Source: Planctomyces sp. SH-PL14
Lineage (GTDB): Bacteria; Planctomycetota; Planctomycetia; Planctomycetales; Planctomycetaceae
Length of the DNA stretch: 64,000 bases
Assembly (NCBI RefSeq): GCF_001610835.1
Contig: NZ_CP011270.1
Location: forward strand, 62,001 to 126,000
Direction: 5' to 3'
Made by a program: the position numbers and the translations under genes. Positions 45,201 through 52,258 of the stretch are shown here, piece by piece; within the stretch, counting starts at the first letter, position 1; every line of letters starts with the position of its first letter. Below the pieces are notes generated by a model that saw only the letters and a list, made by a program, of their open reading frames with translations, was not told the DNA's origin and ran no database searches.

Positions 45201-46299
45201 CGGGAGTCTGGTCGAGGCGGCCAATGAGGACCGGGACGCTGGCCGCGGTCCGGGCGTCACCGGTGACCCACAGCGAGTTCTTCTCCGTGTCGATCTCGAG
45301 CGTGAACCACAGCGGGCCGCGCAGCGTCGTCGCCTTCTCTTCCGCCGGGGCGGGGTGATAGACCCGGATCCCCGGGAGTCCCTTCGGGCCGGCGTCGATC
45401 AGCTCGGATCGCGATTCGAACGTCTTGTAGATCTGCCTGGCGATGTCGACCGCGGTCCGCTTCGTCGGCGTCACGGAGACCGACTTCTCTTCGATCGGGT
45501 TGGCCGGAACCGGGGTGGCGGGCTGGGCCTGCGCGGCGGGCGGCGCAGGATCGGCCGGCGGCTGGTTCTCCGCGAACTGGGCCTGGACGATCGAACGTCC
45601 CGACTGGCCGGCCCGCTCGGCGGCGGAGACCTGGGCGATGCCGGTTCCTTGCGTCCGGGCCGCGACCGGCGCGGCAGCGGGGGTGATCGAGTCGAACCGG
45701 CGCTGCGGGCCGGGGGAGGGATCTTCCTTCGGGACGGCCGACACGAGCTGATTCTTGGCGCGTTCCTGCGGATAGACCGGCCGGCGGTATTCCGTGCGGG
45801 CCCGTCCCATCTCGATGACCGTCAGGAACTCACCCTTCTCCAGAATCCGGTAACCGAGCGGTTCGAGCTCCCGGTTCAGGACCGCGACCGCTTCCGTCCG
45901 GTTCAGCTTTTCGAGCCCCTGCCGCGACCAGCGTCCCGGCGGGACGTCGTGCATGACGAGGGTCGAGCCGGTCTTGGTGGCGACATCCTGGAGGATGTGT
46001 GACCAGGTCGCACTGACGTAGTAGAGGCGGACACGGCCGTCCTCACTCGCTTTCCCCTTCTCGTCCGACTGCGCCCCGTGCGGGACGGCGATCGAGTTCC
46101 CGACCGGCCTGCCGACGACCTTGGCCTGGTCGACCGACTCGCGGGCGGGAGTCGGGTTCGCCTTCTCGGCCCGCTGGACGTCGACCCGCTTCCAGCGGGC
46201 CGGGTCGAGGGCATAGGCCGCCGACTGCAGCGAAGCCAGCAGATACCAGACAACGAGGCAGCACCGGAACATGCGGCCCGAATCGGTGGTTCTGTTCAT
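42271..46299 (-). CDS. very long secretin (type II/III-like), GspD family
   Basis: The 1342-residue protein is about twice the length of GspD. It has a signal peptide, an N0/STN-like domain (~75-140), a Pro/Ala-rich linker (~170-280), four N1/secretin_N-type domains (blocks near VEIFRLKHAIASQVV, IHRIKLNYAVADEL, IKVFTLKNSDAASAV, STVYKLRNSPASQV) and the secretin core, seen in VRVLSRPQVLAVDNQLAQ and GIILTVTPRISPEG, ending in a Pro-rich tail. Secretins form outer-membrane channels. Start is uncertain: ATG 46299 fits the signal peptide best; ATG 46311 and GTG 46323 are alternatives. The lipoprotein gene follows at 102 bp. Confidence 0.85.
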   Translation of the reverse strand: MNRTTDSGRMFRCCLVVWYLLASLQSAAYALDPARWKRVDVQRAEKANPTPARESVDQAKVVGRPVGNSIAVPHGAQSDEKGKASEDGRVRLYYVSATWSHILQDVATKTGSTLVMHDVPPGRWSRQGLEKLNRTEAVAVLNRELEPLGYRILEKGEFLTVIEMGRARTEYRRPVYPQERAKNQLVSAVPKEDPSPGPQRRFDSITPAAAPVAARTQGTGIAQVSAAERAGQSGRSIVQAQFAENQPPADPAPPAAQAQPATPVPANPIEEKSVSVTPTKRTAVDIARQIYKTFESRSELIDAGPKGLPGIRVYHPAPAEEKATTLRGPLWFTLEIDTEKNSLWVTGDARTAASVPVLIGRLDQTPAAGESTKIMAGEGNLKGVADKLKPELDRIVQNRQGQNPAAAVRNPLDSNAPEAPAPMPIDPKAPEAPANGLAGDVQQLLGNLKGEVIVESVGDLDVLVIRGNEKDVEAVMNVIQAIERMAQGTTPGIHVQFLNHVDSESLAALLTEVYEKLTTIKQGSTSSTQQSKTVNVVAVSKPNAVLVIAPPILLEGVVQLIEELDQPVDPATEVEIFRLKHAIASQVVTLIESHYEERVGLGTKIAVTADARTNSVIVQAKPNELSEITLLIKKIDRADSNAVSRIHRIKLNYAVADELAAFLQNALQQAISPPSQITTQQGGQFGQGGGQGGANQAPQELRDSKSVVLEFLAKSDATEKLVRSGLLSDIRFNPDVRTNTLIVTAPQPSIPFIEELVAILDQPAAQVAEIKVFTLKNSDAASAVELLTSIFSSNQQQGNQNQQNQGVGLQIAGAEDPSSTLIPLKFGTDARTNSVIAVGGAEALRIVESILLRLDLSDIRNRKSTVYKLRNSPASQVALAINQFLQSQRDLAQLDPGRISTSEILEQEVIVTAESVTNSLLISATPRYYDDIMRIARDLDQEPAQVIMQALLVEVELENTDEFGVELGFQDRILFRRSAIDNIQLLESTSTAPNGVQTTTQQIISQAATPGFLFNNQPLGNNPSNGSGRVGTQGLSNFAVGRTNSDLGFGGLVLSASSEAVSVLIRALAAKRNVRVLSRPQVLAVDNQLAQIQVGQQVPIVTGFQTNALGTANPTVTQDNAGIILTVTPRISPEGQIVMEVAAEKSAFQTGAAGVPIYVDPTTGNTITSPIKDITTARTTVKVPDGQTIVVGGMITSSEEVVSRKVPWLADVPILGQAFRYDFVNNRRTELLIFLTPRIIHCSEDMEFIKQVEAERLHFLVDEAEAIQGPLFTTPAETFGPIDPTMEFQQAPMPVPAPPAGFPDDAHIPVEPRPIPRPQSVYPARPTPTPPNPEGPGIGVIE

Positions 46300-46462
46300 G
46301 CGGGGGGACATAGTTTCTCGCACTGGGTGCGGCCGTGTGAAAAGGCCAAGGGTGCCCGATGTGTCCCCCCGGACGATCCCCGCTCAACGCGGCGATACGC
46401 ATCGGTACAATCGATGTCATCGGAAAACTTTCCTCAGCCGCTGAACTCAATCCTCCGCGCGC

Positions 46463-46498
46463 AAAGAAAAAGGGCCGCCGAACTCGTCGGCAGCCCTT
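46463..46498 (-). terminator. Intrinsic terminator after trigger factor
   Basis: On the minus strand AAGGGCTGCCGA and TCGGCGGCCCTT form a stem with one mismatch around ACGAGT-type loop bases, followed by a T-rich tract (TTTTTCTTTG). It lies 25 bp after the trigger-factor stop at 46524 and is a clear rho-independent terminator. It also separates that gene from the secretin gene that follows on the same strand. Confidence 0.8.
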
Positions 46499-46523
46499 GG
46501 TAAACTTGAGCCTGAATGAAGTT

Positions 46524-47981
46524 TTATTCTTCGTCGGCTTCTTTTGCCGAAACGTCCTTGATCGACCGCAGCACGGCCCGATCGACCGCCTCGACCGAGG
46601 TGTCGACCGGCGACTTCATGGCGATGTCCTTGAACTCGGCGTTGTCGAGGACCACGTCGACCGCCTTCCGCTCGCGGATCTGGGCGTGCAGGTTCTCGAT
46701 GAGACCGGTCTTGATCATCCGCGACCGCAGCCGGCGGGGATTCTCGCCGCTCTGCCAGGCCATCATGAAGATCTCGTTTTCGAGCTCTTCGCGGGAGACG
46801 TCGATGTTCTCCTCGGTCGCGACGCGGTCGAGGATGAAGTGCTCCTTCAGGTTCTGACGGGTCGTCGTGAGCGACTTCTGCCGCAGCTGGTTCTCACGGG
46901 CGGCGATTTCCCGCGTCGTGAAACCGGCCTGCTGCATTTCGAGGATTTCGCGGTTCAGCGCGTTCTCGACCTGCTTCGAGACGAGGTCTTCCGGCAGCTC
47001 CCACTTGGCGGAGTCGGTGATCTGCTGGAGCACCTGGCGGCGGCAGGCCTGCCGCTGCTCGTACTTCACCTGCCGCTCGAGGGTCGTGCGGACCTGCGTG
47101 CGGAGGGTCTCTTCCGAGTCCGAGCCGAGGCGGGCGAGGATGTCGTCGTCGATCGCCGGGAGCGAGGCCCGCTTGACGGACAGCACGTGGAACTTGGCCT
47201 GGATCGGCTCGCCCCGCATGTTGATGTCCGCGGCTTCGCTGGAGATCTTGAACTCCGCTTCCTTCGTGTCCCCTTCCTTGGCAGCGACCATCAGCTTGTC
47301 GAAGCCGGCCAGTTCGGCGTCCGGGAACTGGAGCGTCGGGCGGACGCGGAAGTTCTCGGCGCTGTACTCGTTGACCTGCGTCCCCTTGTGGGAGAAGGTC
47401 ACGTCGGCCGTGATGTAGTCTTCGAGGGCCGCGGCCCCTTCGACCGGCTCGAGCGTGGCGTACTGCTCGAGGTACTTGTTGAGGTACTGGTTGACTTCGG
47501 CGTCGGTGACTTCATGGGTCGGACGCTCGATCTTGAGACCCTTGTAGGTCGGCAGATCGAAGCTCGGCCGGACTTCGACGTCGAACTCGTACTCGAAGTC
47601 CCCTTCTTCCGGGATGTCGATCGTGTCGAGGTCGAGGTTCGGCTCGTTGATCGGATCGATGTTCGAGTCTTCGGCGAGCTGCTCCAGGCTCTGCATCAGA
47701 ACCTGCTGCTTGAGCTGCTCGGAGAGCTCCTTCTTGAAGCGGCGGCGGACCAGCGACTCCGGCACGCGGCCGGCGCGGAAGCCGGGGACCTCGGCGCGGG
47801 AGACGTAGTCGCCAAGGATCTTCTCTTCGACGGCGTCGATGGAGCCGCGCTCCACCGAGACGCGGATGTGCTTCTTGCACGGTCCCACGTCCTTCACGTC
47901 GATCTTGAGCTGGAGCTTGGCCTGGCCTGCATCAACCGCGACCTGCTCTTCCGCCGTCGGAGTGCTCGTGGATTCCGTCAC
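46524..47981 (-). CDS. tig: trigger factor
   Basis: The 485-residue protein is the ribosome-bound peptidyl-prolyl isomerase and chaperone that meets nascent chains. The ribosome-binding motif VPGFRAGRVP is at residue ~65-75, a divergent FKBP-like middle domain at ~160-250, and the long helical C-terminal substrate-binding region follows, with the typical acidic end. The GTG at 47981 follows AAGGA at 7-nt spacing and gives MTESTSTPTAEE; a TTG at 47996 would add five residues. A clear terminator follows. tRNA-Gly lies 120 bp upstream on the same strand. Confidence 0.92.
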   Translation of the reverse strand: MTESTSTPTAEEQVAVDAGQAKLQLKIDVKDVGPCKKHIRVSVERGSIDAVEEKILGDYVSRAEVPGFRAGRVPESLVRRRFKKELSEQLKQQVLMQSLEQLAEDSNIDPINEPNLDLDTIDIPEEGDFEYEFDVEVRPSFDLPTYKGLKIERPTHEVTDAEVNQYLNKYLEQYATLEPVEGAAALEDYITADVTFSHKGTQVNEYSAENFRVRPTLQFPDAELAGFDKLMVAAKEGDTKEAEFKISSEAADINMRGEPIQAKFHVLSVKRASLPAIDDDILARLGSDSEETLRTQVRTTLERQVKYEQRQACRRQVLQQITDSAKWELPEDLVSKQVENALNREILEMQQAGFTTREIAARENQLRQKSLTTTRQNLKEHFILDRVATEENIDVSREELENEIFMMAWQSGENPRRLRSRMIKTGLIENLHAQIRERKAVDVVLDNAEFKDIAMKSPVDTSVEAVDRAVLRSIKDVSAKEADEE

Positions 47982-48100
47982 AGGGCTTTCCTTCAAAGAA
48001 CTACGGCCAATGACCGCGAGAAGCAGTCAATGGCCGACGGGTAATCGGGTTTCCCACAGGTCTCTAAGTGCGACGGAAATCCTGTGGGACCATGAACAAG

Positions 48101-48173
48101 AGCGGGTGAAGGGACTCGAACCCTCGACATCCACGATGGCAACGTGGTGCTCTACCAACTGAGCTACACCCGC
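48101..48173 (-). tRNA. tRNA-Gly (anticodon GCC)
   Basis: The minus strand reads GCGGGTG at the 5' acceptor arm and CACCCGC at the 3' arm, a perfect 7-bp stem. The D arm (GCTCAGTTGGTAGAGC), the anticodon stem CCACG/CGTGG with loop TTGCCAT, and the T arm GAGGGTTCGAGTCCCTT are all canonical. The anticodon GCC reads GGC and GGU glycine codons. The mature length is 73 nt and CCA is not encoded. Confidence 0.97.
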
Positions 48174-48373
48174 ACAGCGAAAACCGCTGGGCGAGCGGGG
48201 ATTATGAACGAATCGCGAGTGTCGTCAAGCGAGCATTCGCAGAGATCCAACTCACTGGGAGAAAATGAGATGGACGGATTCGTCGGCGTTGATCCCCGCT
48301 ATCACCGCAGGAAAGCAAACCTCACGCCCCGGCCGCTTCGTCTCCTCGAAACAGCTGGTATTCCGCGAGAGTC

Positions 48374-49207
48374 TCAGCGATCGCGAAGCGCGGTCTTCCG
48401 GCTGTAGAGATCCTGCTGGTACTGCTGGAAGGAGACCCACTTCGTCTGCGCCGCGGCGATCGAACGCTCCCACTGCGTGATGAGCCGCTTGTCGACCGCT
48501 TCCAGTTCCCACGCGAACTTGTGGTCCGCCCGCAGGTGCAGCTCGGAGTCGACCTTCACGCGGAGGGTGACCTGGCTCGGGAGCAGCTTGCGCTTCAGCA
48601 GCACCGTGTTGAGGTGGACCCGCGGCTCCGGCATGGTGGAGTGCGGGTGCAGGATCGAGTTCAGCTTCGCCGCCCAGGTGGCGTACGCCAGATATGTCTC
48701 GGCACAGGATTCGGACGGCGGAACGATCGCCTGGACTTCGTAGCTCAGGAATTCGCCACCGAGCGACAGCTTTCGCGACGCCGGATCGAATGACTCCTTA
48801 AAGGTCGGCATCAGTTGGAACCGGATCGCCGCGCCATGCTCGGCCGCCAGCCGGTCTCCCTTCGTTTCGAGTTCGTCGACGTACTTCTCCGCGGCGATCG
48901 TCGCGGACTTCAGGAACTGGTTCAGTTCCTCGAAGGAAACGATCGTCGCCTTCTGGCTCGCTCCCAGGAGGACGAACCGGCTCTGCTGCGGGTCGAGGAT
49001 CACGACCTCGCCCACCTTCTCCATGAAGTCATAGACCTTCCCGGCGTGGAAGATCGTCAGGCTGTGGCTCATCAGCGTGGGGGTCTCGCCTGGCCGTCCC
49101 TCATCGGTGACGGTGGTATAGACTCGCATGTCCTGAGCTAGGAGTTGGCCGGTCAGGGTCGACGCAATCAGGATGACCAGAAGGGCGAGAAGCTGCAGAC
49201 GGAGCAT
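48374..49207 (-). CDS. exported protein of unknown function
   Basis: The 277-residue protein has a signal peptide (residues ~1-24, LLALLVILIASTLTGQLLAQ) and a mature part with a beta-rich N-terminal half (MRVYTTVTDEGRPGETPTL) and a charged helical C-terminal half. I do not recognise the family. ATG 49207 has GGAGG at 6-nt spacing, which decides the start. It stands between the Gfo/Idh/MocA gene (95 bp upstream) and tRNA-Gly; the 200 bp after its stop hold no coding frame I can support. Confidence 0.65.
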   Translation of the reverse strand: MLRLQLLALLVILIASTLTGQLLAQDMRVYTTVTDEGRPGETPTLMSHSLTIFHAGKVYDFMEKVGEVVILDPQQSRFVLLGASQKATIVSFEELNQFLKSATIAAEKYVDELETKGDRLAAEHGAAIRFQLMPTFKESFDPASRKLSLGGEFLSYEVQAIVPPSESCAETYLAYATWAAKLNSILHPHSTMPEPRVHLNTVLLKRKLLPSQVTLRVKVDSELHLRADHKFAWELEAVDKRLITQWERSIAAAQTKWVSFQQYQQDLYSRKTALRDR

Positions 49208-49301
49208 TGTGACCTCCATGTCACGTTGCACGGGAGACGCCGGGACCGACGGTGCAGATCGGCCGGCGAGACAGTCAGGATGGGCGAAGTGGGGCGGGGT
49301 G

Positions 49302-50216
49302 CTAACAGGCGAGGGCGGGATCGATCTCGCGCAAGTGAACGGGCGCTCCGCCGCGGCGCTCGCTTTCCAGCGCGGCTAAAACGAAGGCGACTTCTTCGAC
49401 AATGACTTGTTTCGGGACGAGCGGAGTTCCGGTTTCGAATCCGTGAACGAGCGCCCGCAACAGGTTCCGGTAGGCGTTCGTGGCCGACAGGGACAGCGGT
49501 ACGACGCCGTGTTCGCAGCAAATCACCGCCCCGTAGGCGGTGCAGCCGCGGCGGATACCGCGAACGGTGCCGAGCCGACCGTCTTTCCAGGTTCCGGTGA
49601 CGACGTCGGCCCCTTCGGTGCTCGCCGCGGTGACTGACTCACAGCCTGCCCCAAGGATGGTGAACAGGACCTCGACGGCATGGATTCCGTAGTGGAACAG
49701 GCCGGGATTCATGGGATGGTGCTTTGCCGGACCGTAGCTGACCGCGCCGTGCACGGATCCCCAACGGGCAAGCGATGCCGGCACCGCGAGGAGTTCGTCG
49801 CAGAACCGCATTCCCGAGGCATACTGCAGGAGGGCCTGATGCTCGTCGGCGAGCCGCAGGATCTCGCGGGTGTCGGGGGCGGTCAGTGCGAACGGCTTGT
49901 CGACGAACGTCGGCTTTCCCGCCTTCAATGCAGGCGTCGCAGACGCGCGGTGGTCTCCGCCGCACAGCGACAGGACCAGGACCGCGTCGCTCCCGGCGAT
50001 CACCGCCTCCTGCTCCGCGATCTCGACGCCGCACTCTTTCATCAAAGGCGTAAACTGGGCTGCTCGCTCGGGAGCCATCGCGCTCGTTCCAGGTGCCCCC
50101 AGGACGACACGGGCCCCGCCGACGAACTGGCCCGGGCTCACGCCGACACCGTTGAGGCGACGGGTGAACTCGACGCAGTGCGAGGAATCGAAGTCGAGGA
50201 TTCCCAGGCGGAGCAT
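49302..50216 (-). CDS. Gfo/Idh/MocA-family oxidoreductase
   Basis: The 304-residue protein has a Rossmann-like N-terminal half (MLRLGILDFDSSHC) and the family's lysine-proline motif in TFVDKPFALT, which positions the catalytic Lys. The C-terminal half carries a HYGIHAVEVLFTILG segment matching the C-terminal Gfo/Idh/MocA domain, including the His thought to bind the sugar substrate. The usual G-x-G-x-x-G dinucleotide fingerprint is weak at the N-terminus. The substrate is unknown. It is divergent from metX, 380 bp away. Confidence 0.8.
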   Translation of the reverse strand: MLRLGILDFDSSHCVEFTRRLNGVGVSPGQFVGGARVVLGAPGTSAMAPERAAQFTPLMKECGVEIAEQEAVIAGSDAVLVLSLCGGDHRASATPALKAGKPTFVDKPFALTAPDTREILRLADEHQALLQYASGMRFCDELLAVPASLARWGSVHGAVSYGPAKHHPMNPGLFHYGIHAVEVLFTILGAGCESVTAASTEGADVVTGTWKDGRLGTVRGIRRGCTAYGAVICCEHGVVPLSLSATNAYRNLLRALVHGFETGTPLVPKQVIVEEVAFVLAALESERRGGAPVHLREIDPALAC

Positions 50217-50595
50217 GGAAAGGATTCAAGGAATGGAACCGGAAGACCGGGGGCGTGTCTGTACCCTGCTCCACGCCGGGGGAACAACACGAGTCCCCAC
50301 CCTCCAGAGTGTCCTCCGGAGCCGTCACGCTCCTCTCCGTGACACGGCAACGACCGCGCCCAGGTGGCAGTCGTTCACGCAACCTTTGATTCGACAGCGT
50401 GTTGCGAACCGGCCCCCCTGCCGGAACTGGTCGTCGATCAGTACAGCATTCGGCAGCGGACTTTGTGGAGACTGGTTCCCGTTCGCGGTACATTCATTCG
50501 AAGTTCGGCAAAGCCTGCAGGAGGTTGCCCGGTCGCATACCCTGACGACGGCCGCCCCGAACGACGTCCGCCGCGCGAGCGAAAAGGCCCTTGAA
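50217..50595. other. Long leader/intergenic region upstream of metX
   Basis: These 379 bp separate two divergent genes and must hold both promoters. Because metX is often under SAM control, I looked for SAM-I, SAM-II and SAH riboswitch cores and found none I could recognise. There is a modest hairpin-forming stretch near 50335-50380 (GTGACACGGCAACGAC and GTCGTTCAC arms). An open frame runs through part of it on the plus strand but lacks family features. Confidence 0.45.
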
Positions 50596-51849
50596 GTGAG
50601 TTCTGTGACCGCCGCCGCTGCCGCCAATACCACCGCTCCCGCTCCCCACGCTTCTGCGGCGGCCCCGGAGTCCTGCGGGCTCGTCAAGCCGCAGAACGTG
50701 ATCCTGTTCGGGGCGGAAGATCCGCTGCAGCTCGAGTCCGGGAAGACGTTCGGGCCGGTCCACGTCAATTACGAGACGTACGGGACGCTCTCGCCCGCCA
50801 AAGACAATGCAATCTTCATCTGCCACGCCCTGACCGGCGACGCCCACGTCGCCGGCCGCCGCACCGCGGAAGACCGCAAGCCGGGCTGGTGGGACGGATT
50901 CGTCGGTCCCGGGAAGGGGATCGACACCAATAAGTACTTCGTCATCTGCGCGAACGTCCTCGGCGGCTGCCAGGGGACGACCGGCCCGAACTCGATCGAC
51001 CCGCAGACCGGCAAGCAGTACGGGCCGCACTTCCCGTTCATCACGATCGCCGACATCGTCCGGGTCCATAAGTCGCTGGTCGAGTACCTCGGGATCACGA
51101 AGCTCCTGGCGGTGGTCGGCGGGAGTCTCGGGGGGATGCAGGTCCTGGAGTGGGCGGCGCGGTATCCCGATTCGCTCGGGGGGGCGGTCGTCCTCGCTTC
51201 GGGGGCGAAGCTGAACGCCCAGGGGATCGCGTTCAATGCCGTGGGGCGGCGGGCGATCTACACCGATCCCGCGTTCTGCGAAGGGAACTATTACGACCAC
51301 GCGGAGAAGCCGCGGTTCGGGCTGGCCCTGGCGCGGATGATCGCCCATATCACGTATCTCTCGGAGCAGTCGATCGAGCTCAAGTTCGGGCGGCGGCTGC
51401 AGGACCGTGAGTCGCTGGCGTACGACGTGAAGCAGGAGACCGAGTTCCAGATCGAGAGCTATCTCCATTATCAGGGGAAGCGGTTTGTCGAGCGGTTCGA
51501 TGCGAACAGCTACATCTGGCTGACTCGGGCGATGGACTATTTCAATCTCGACGCGTCGTACGGGTCGCTGGAGAACGCGCTGGGGCGGTCATCGGCGCGG
51601 TTCCTTGTCGTTTCCTATGACACCGACTGGCTGTTTCCGACGTCGCAGAGCCTGGAGATTGTCCGGTCGCTGATTTCGGCCCGGCAACATGTGACGTCGG
51701 CGGAGCTGTCGAGTCCGCATGGGCATGACGCGTTCCTGATTGATTCGGAATTGCCGATGCTCGAGGGGTTGGTGGTGCCGTTCCTGGCGCGGGTGCAGGA
51801 GGGGATGCGGGATGCCGCGGTCGCGACGGACGGGGCTGTCAGCCAGTAG
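50596..51849 (+). CDS. metX: homoserine O-acetyltransferase
   Basis: The 417-residue protein acetylates homoserine, the entry to methionine synthesis by direct sulfhydrylation. The nucleophile elbow GGSLGGMQ (Ser about 177), Asp in DTDWLFP (about 342) and His in GHDAFL (about 377) complete the alpha/beta-hydrolase triad, and the conserved HALTGDAHVAG, NVLGGCQGTTGP and WAARYPD blocks are typical of MetX. The GTG at 50596 follows AAGG and gives an Ala-rich leader of about 25 residues before the conserved core; the true start may be slightly further in. An inverted repeat (copy F) starts 7 bp after the stop. Confidence 0.92.
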   Translation: MSSVTAAAAANTTAPAPHASAAAPESCGLVKPQNVILFGAEDPLQLESGKTFGPVHVNYETYGTLSPAKDNAIFICHALTGDAHVAGRRTAEDRKPGWWDGFVGPGKGIDTNKYFVICANVLGGCQGTTGPNSIDPQTGKQYGPHFPFITIADIVRVHKSLVEYLGITKLLAVVGGSLGGMQVLEWAARYPDSLGGAVVLASGAKLNAQGIAFNAVGRRAIYTDPAFCEGNYYDHAEKPRFGLALARMIAHITYLSEQSIELKFGRRLQDRESLAYDVKQETEFQIESYLHYQGKRFVERFDANSYIWLTRAMDYFNLDASYGSLENALGRSSARFLVVSYDTDWLFPTSQSLEIVRSLISARQHVTSAELSSPHGHDAFLIDSELPMLEGLVVPFLARVQEGMRDAAVATDGAVSQ

Positions 51850-51856
51850 CTCTAAC

Positions 51857-52182
51857 CGCGTTCTTGCCGGCGCAGCTCTCATAGCTCAAACCCAATGTGC
51901 GACGGCTGCTGGGGTCAAGGGGGTCTCACCCCCTTGCCGCCGGAGGCGCTTTCCCGCTGAACCGTGGGAAGCAACGGACGTCCCCTTTGTGGCACCGGCG
52001 TTGAGAACTCCCTCAAGGTGGATCGCTTGCTCTGGAATCCCCGCGGGTCGGTGAGGGGGCATACGGCACGTTGTCCGGGCTTGGATACGCCCTCCTCCAG
52101 ACATCTCTCGACGGCCAGGCCTCCGGCGGGCAAGAGGGCGTTGCCCCCTTGCATCCCCCACCAGGGTCCCCCTGGACCCGGT
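51857..52182 (-). repeat. Structured dispersed repeat, copy F (inverted)
   Basis: This full copy lies 7 bp after the metX stop but in the opposite orientation, so its 3' end abuts the metX stop and its 5' end points toward the zinc-ribbon gene 76 bp away. It is the only copy not downstream of a same-strand gene. Hairpin 1 is CCAGGGGGACCCTGG, hairpin 2 is GCAAGGGGG against CCCTCTTGC with a G-U pair on the minus strand, and hairpin 3 is GGGGGTGAGACCCCC as in copy D. Both long-range half-sites and the tail GCCGGCAAGAACGCGG are present. Confidence 0.85.
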
Positions 52183-52258
52183 ATGGTCTCCCTTCTTACT
52201 CGAAGGTTCTGCCTGCAATCTTCTATCATCAACGGAGTTCGACGCCTCGGAGGATCTC

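Noticed and set aside
48174-48373. Small open frames between tRNA-Gly and the exported-protein gene
   Set aside because: They lack start signals and family features, and the region is only 200 bp.
50217-50595. SAM or SAH riboswitch before metX
   Set aside because: I looked for the conserved core motifs of SAM-I, SAM-II and SAH classes and found none.
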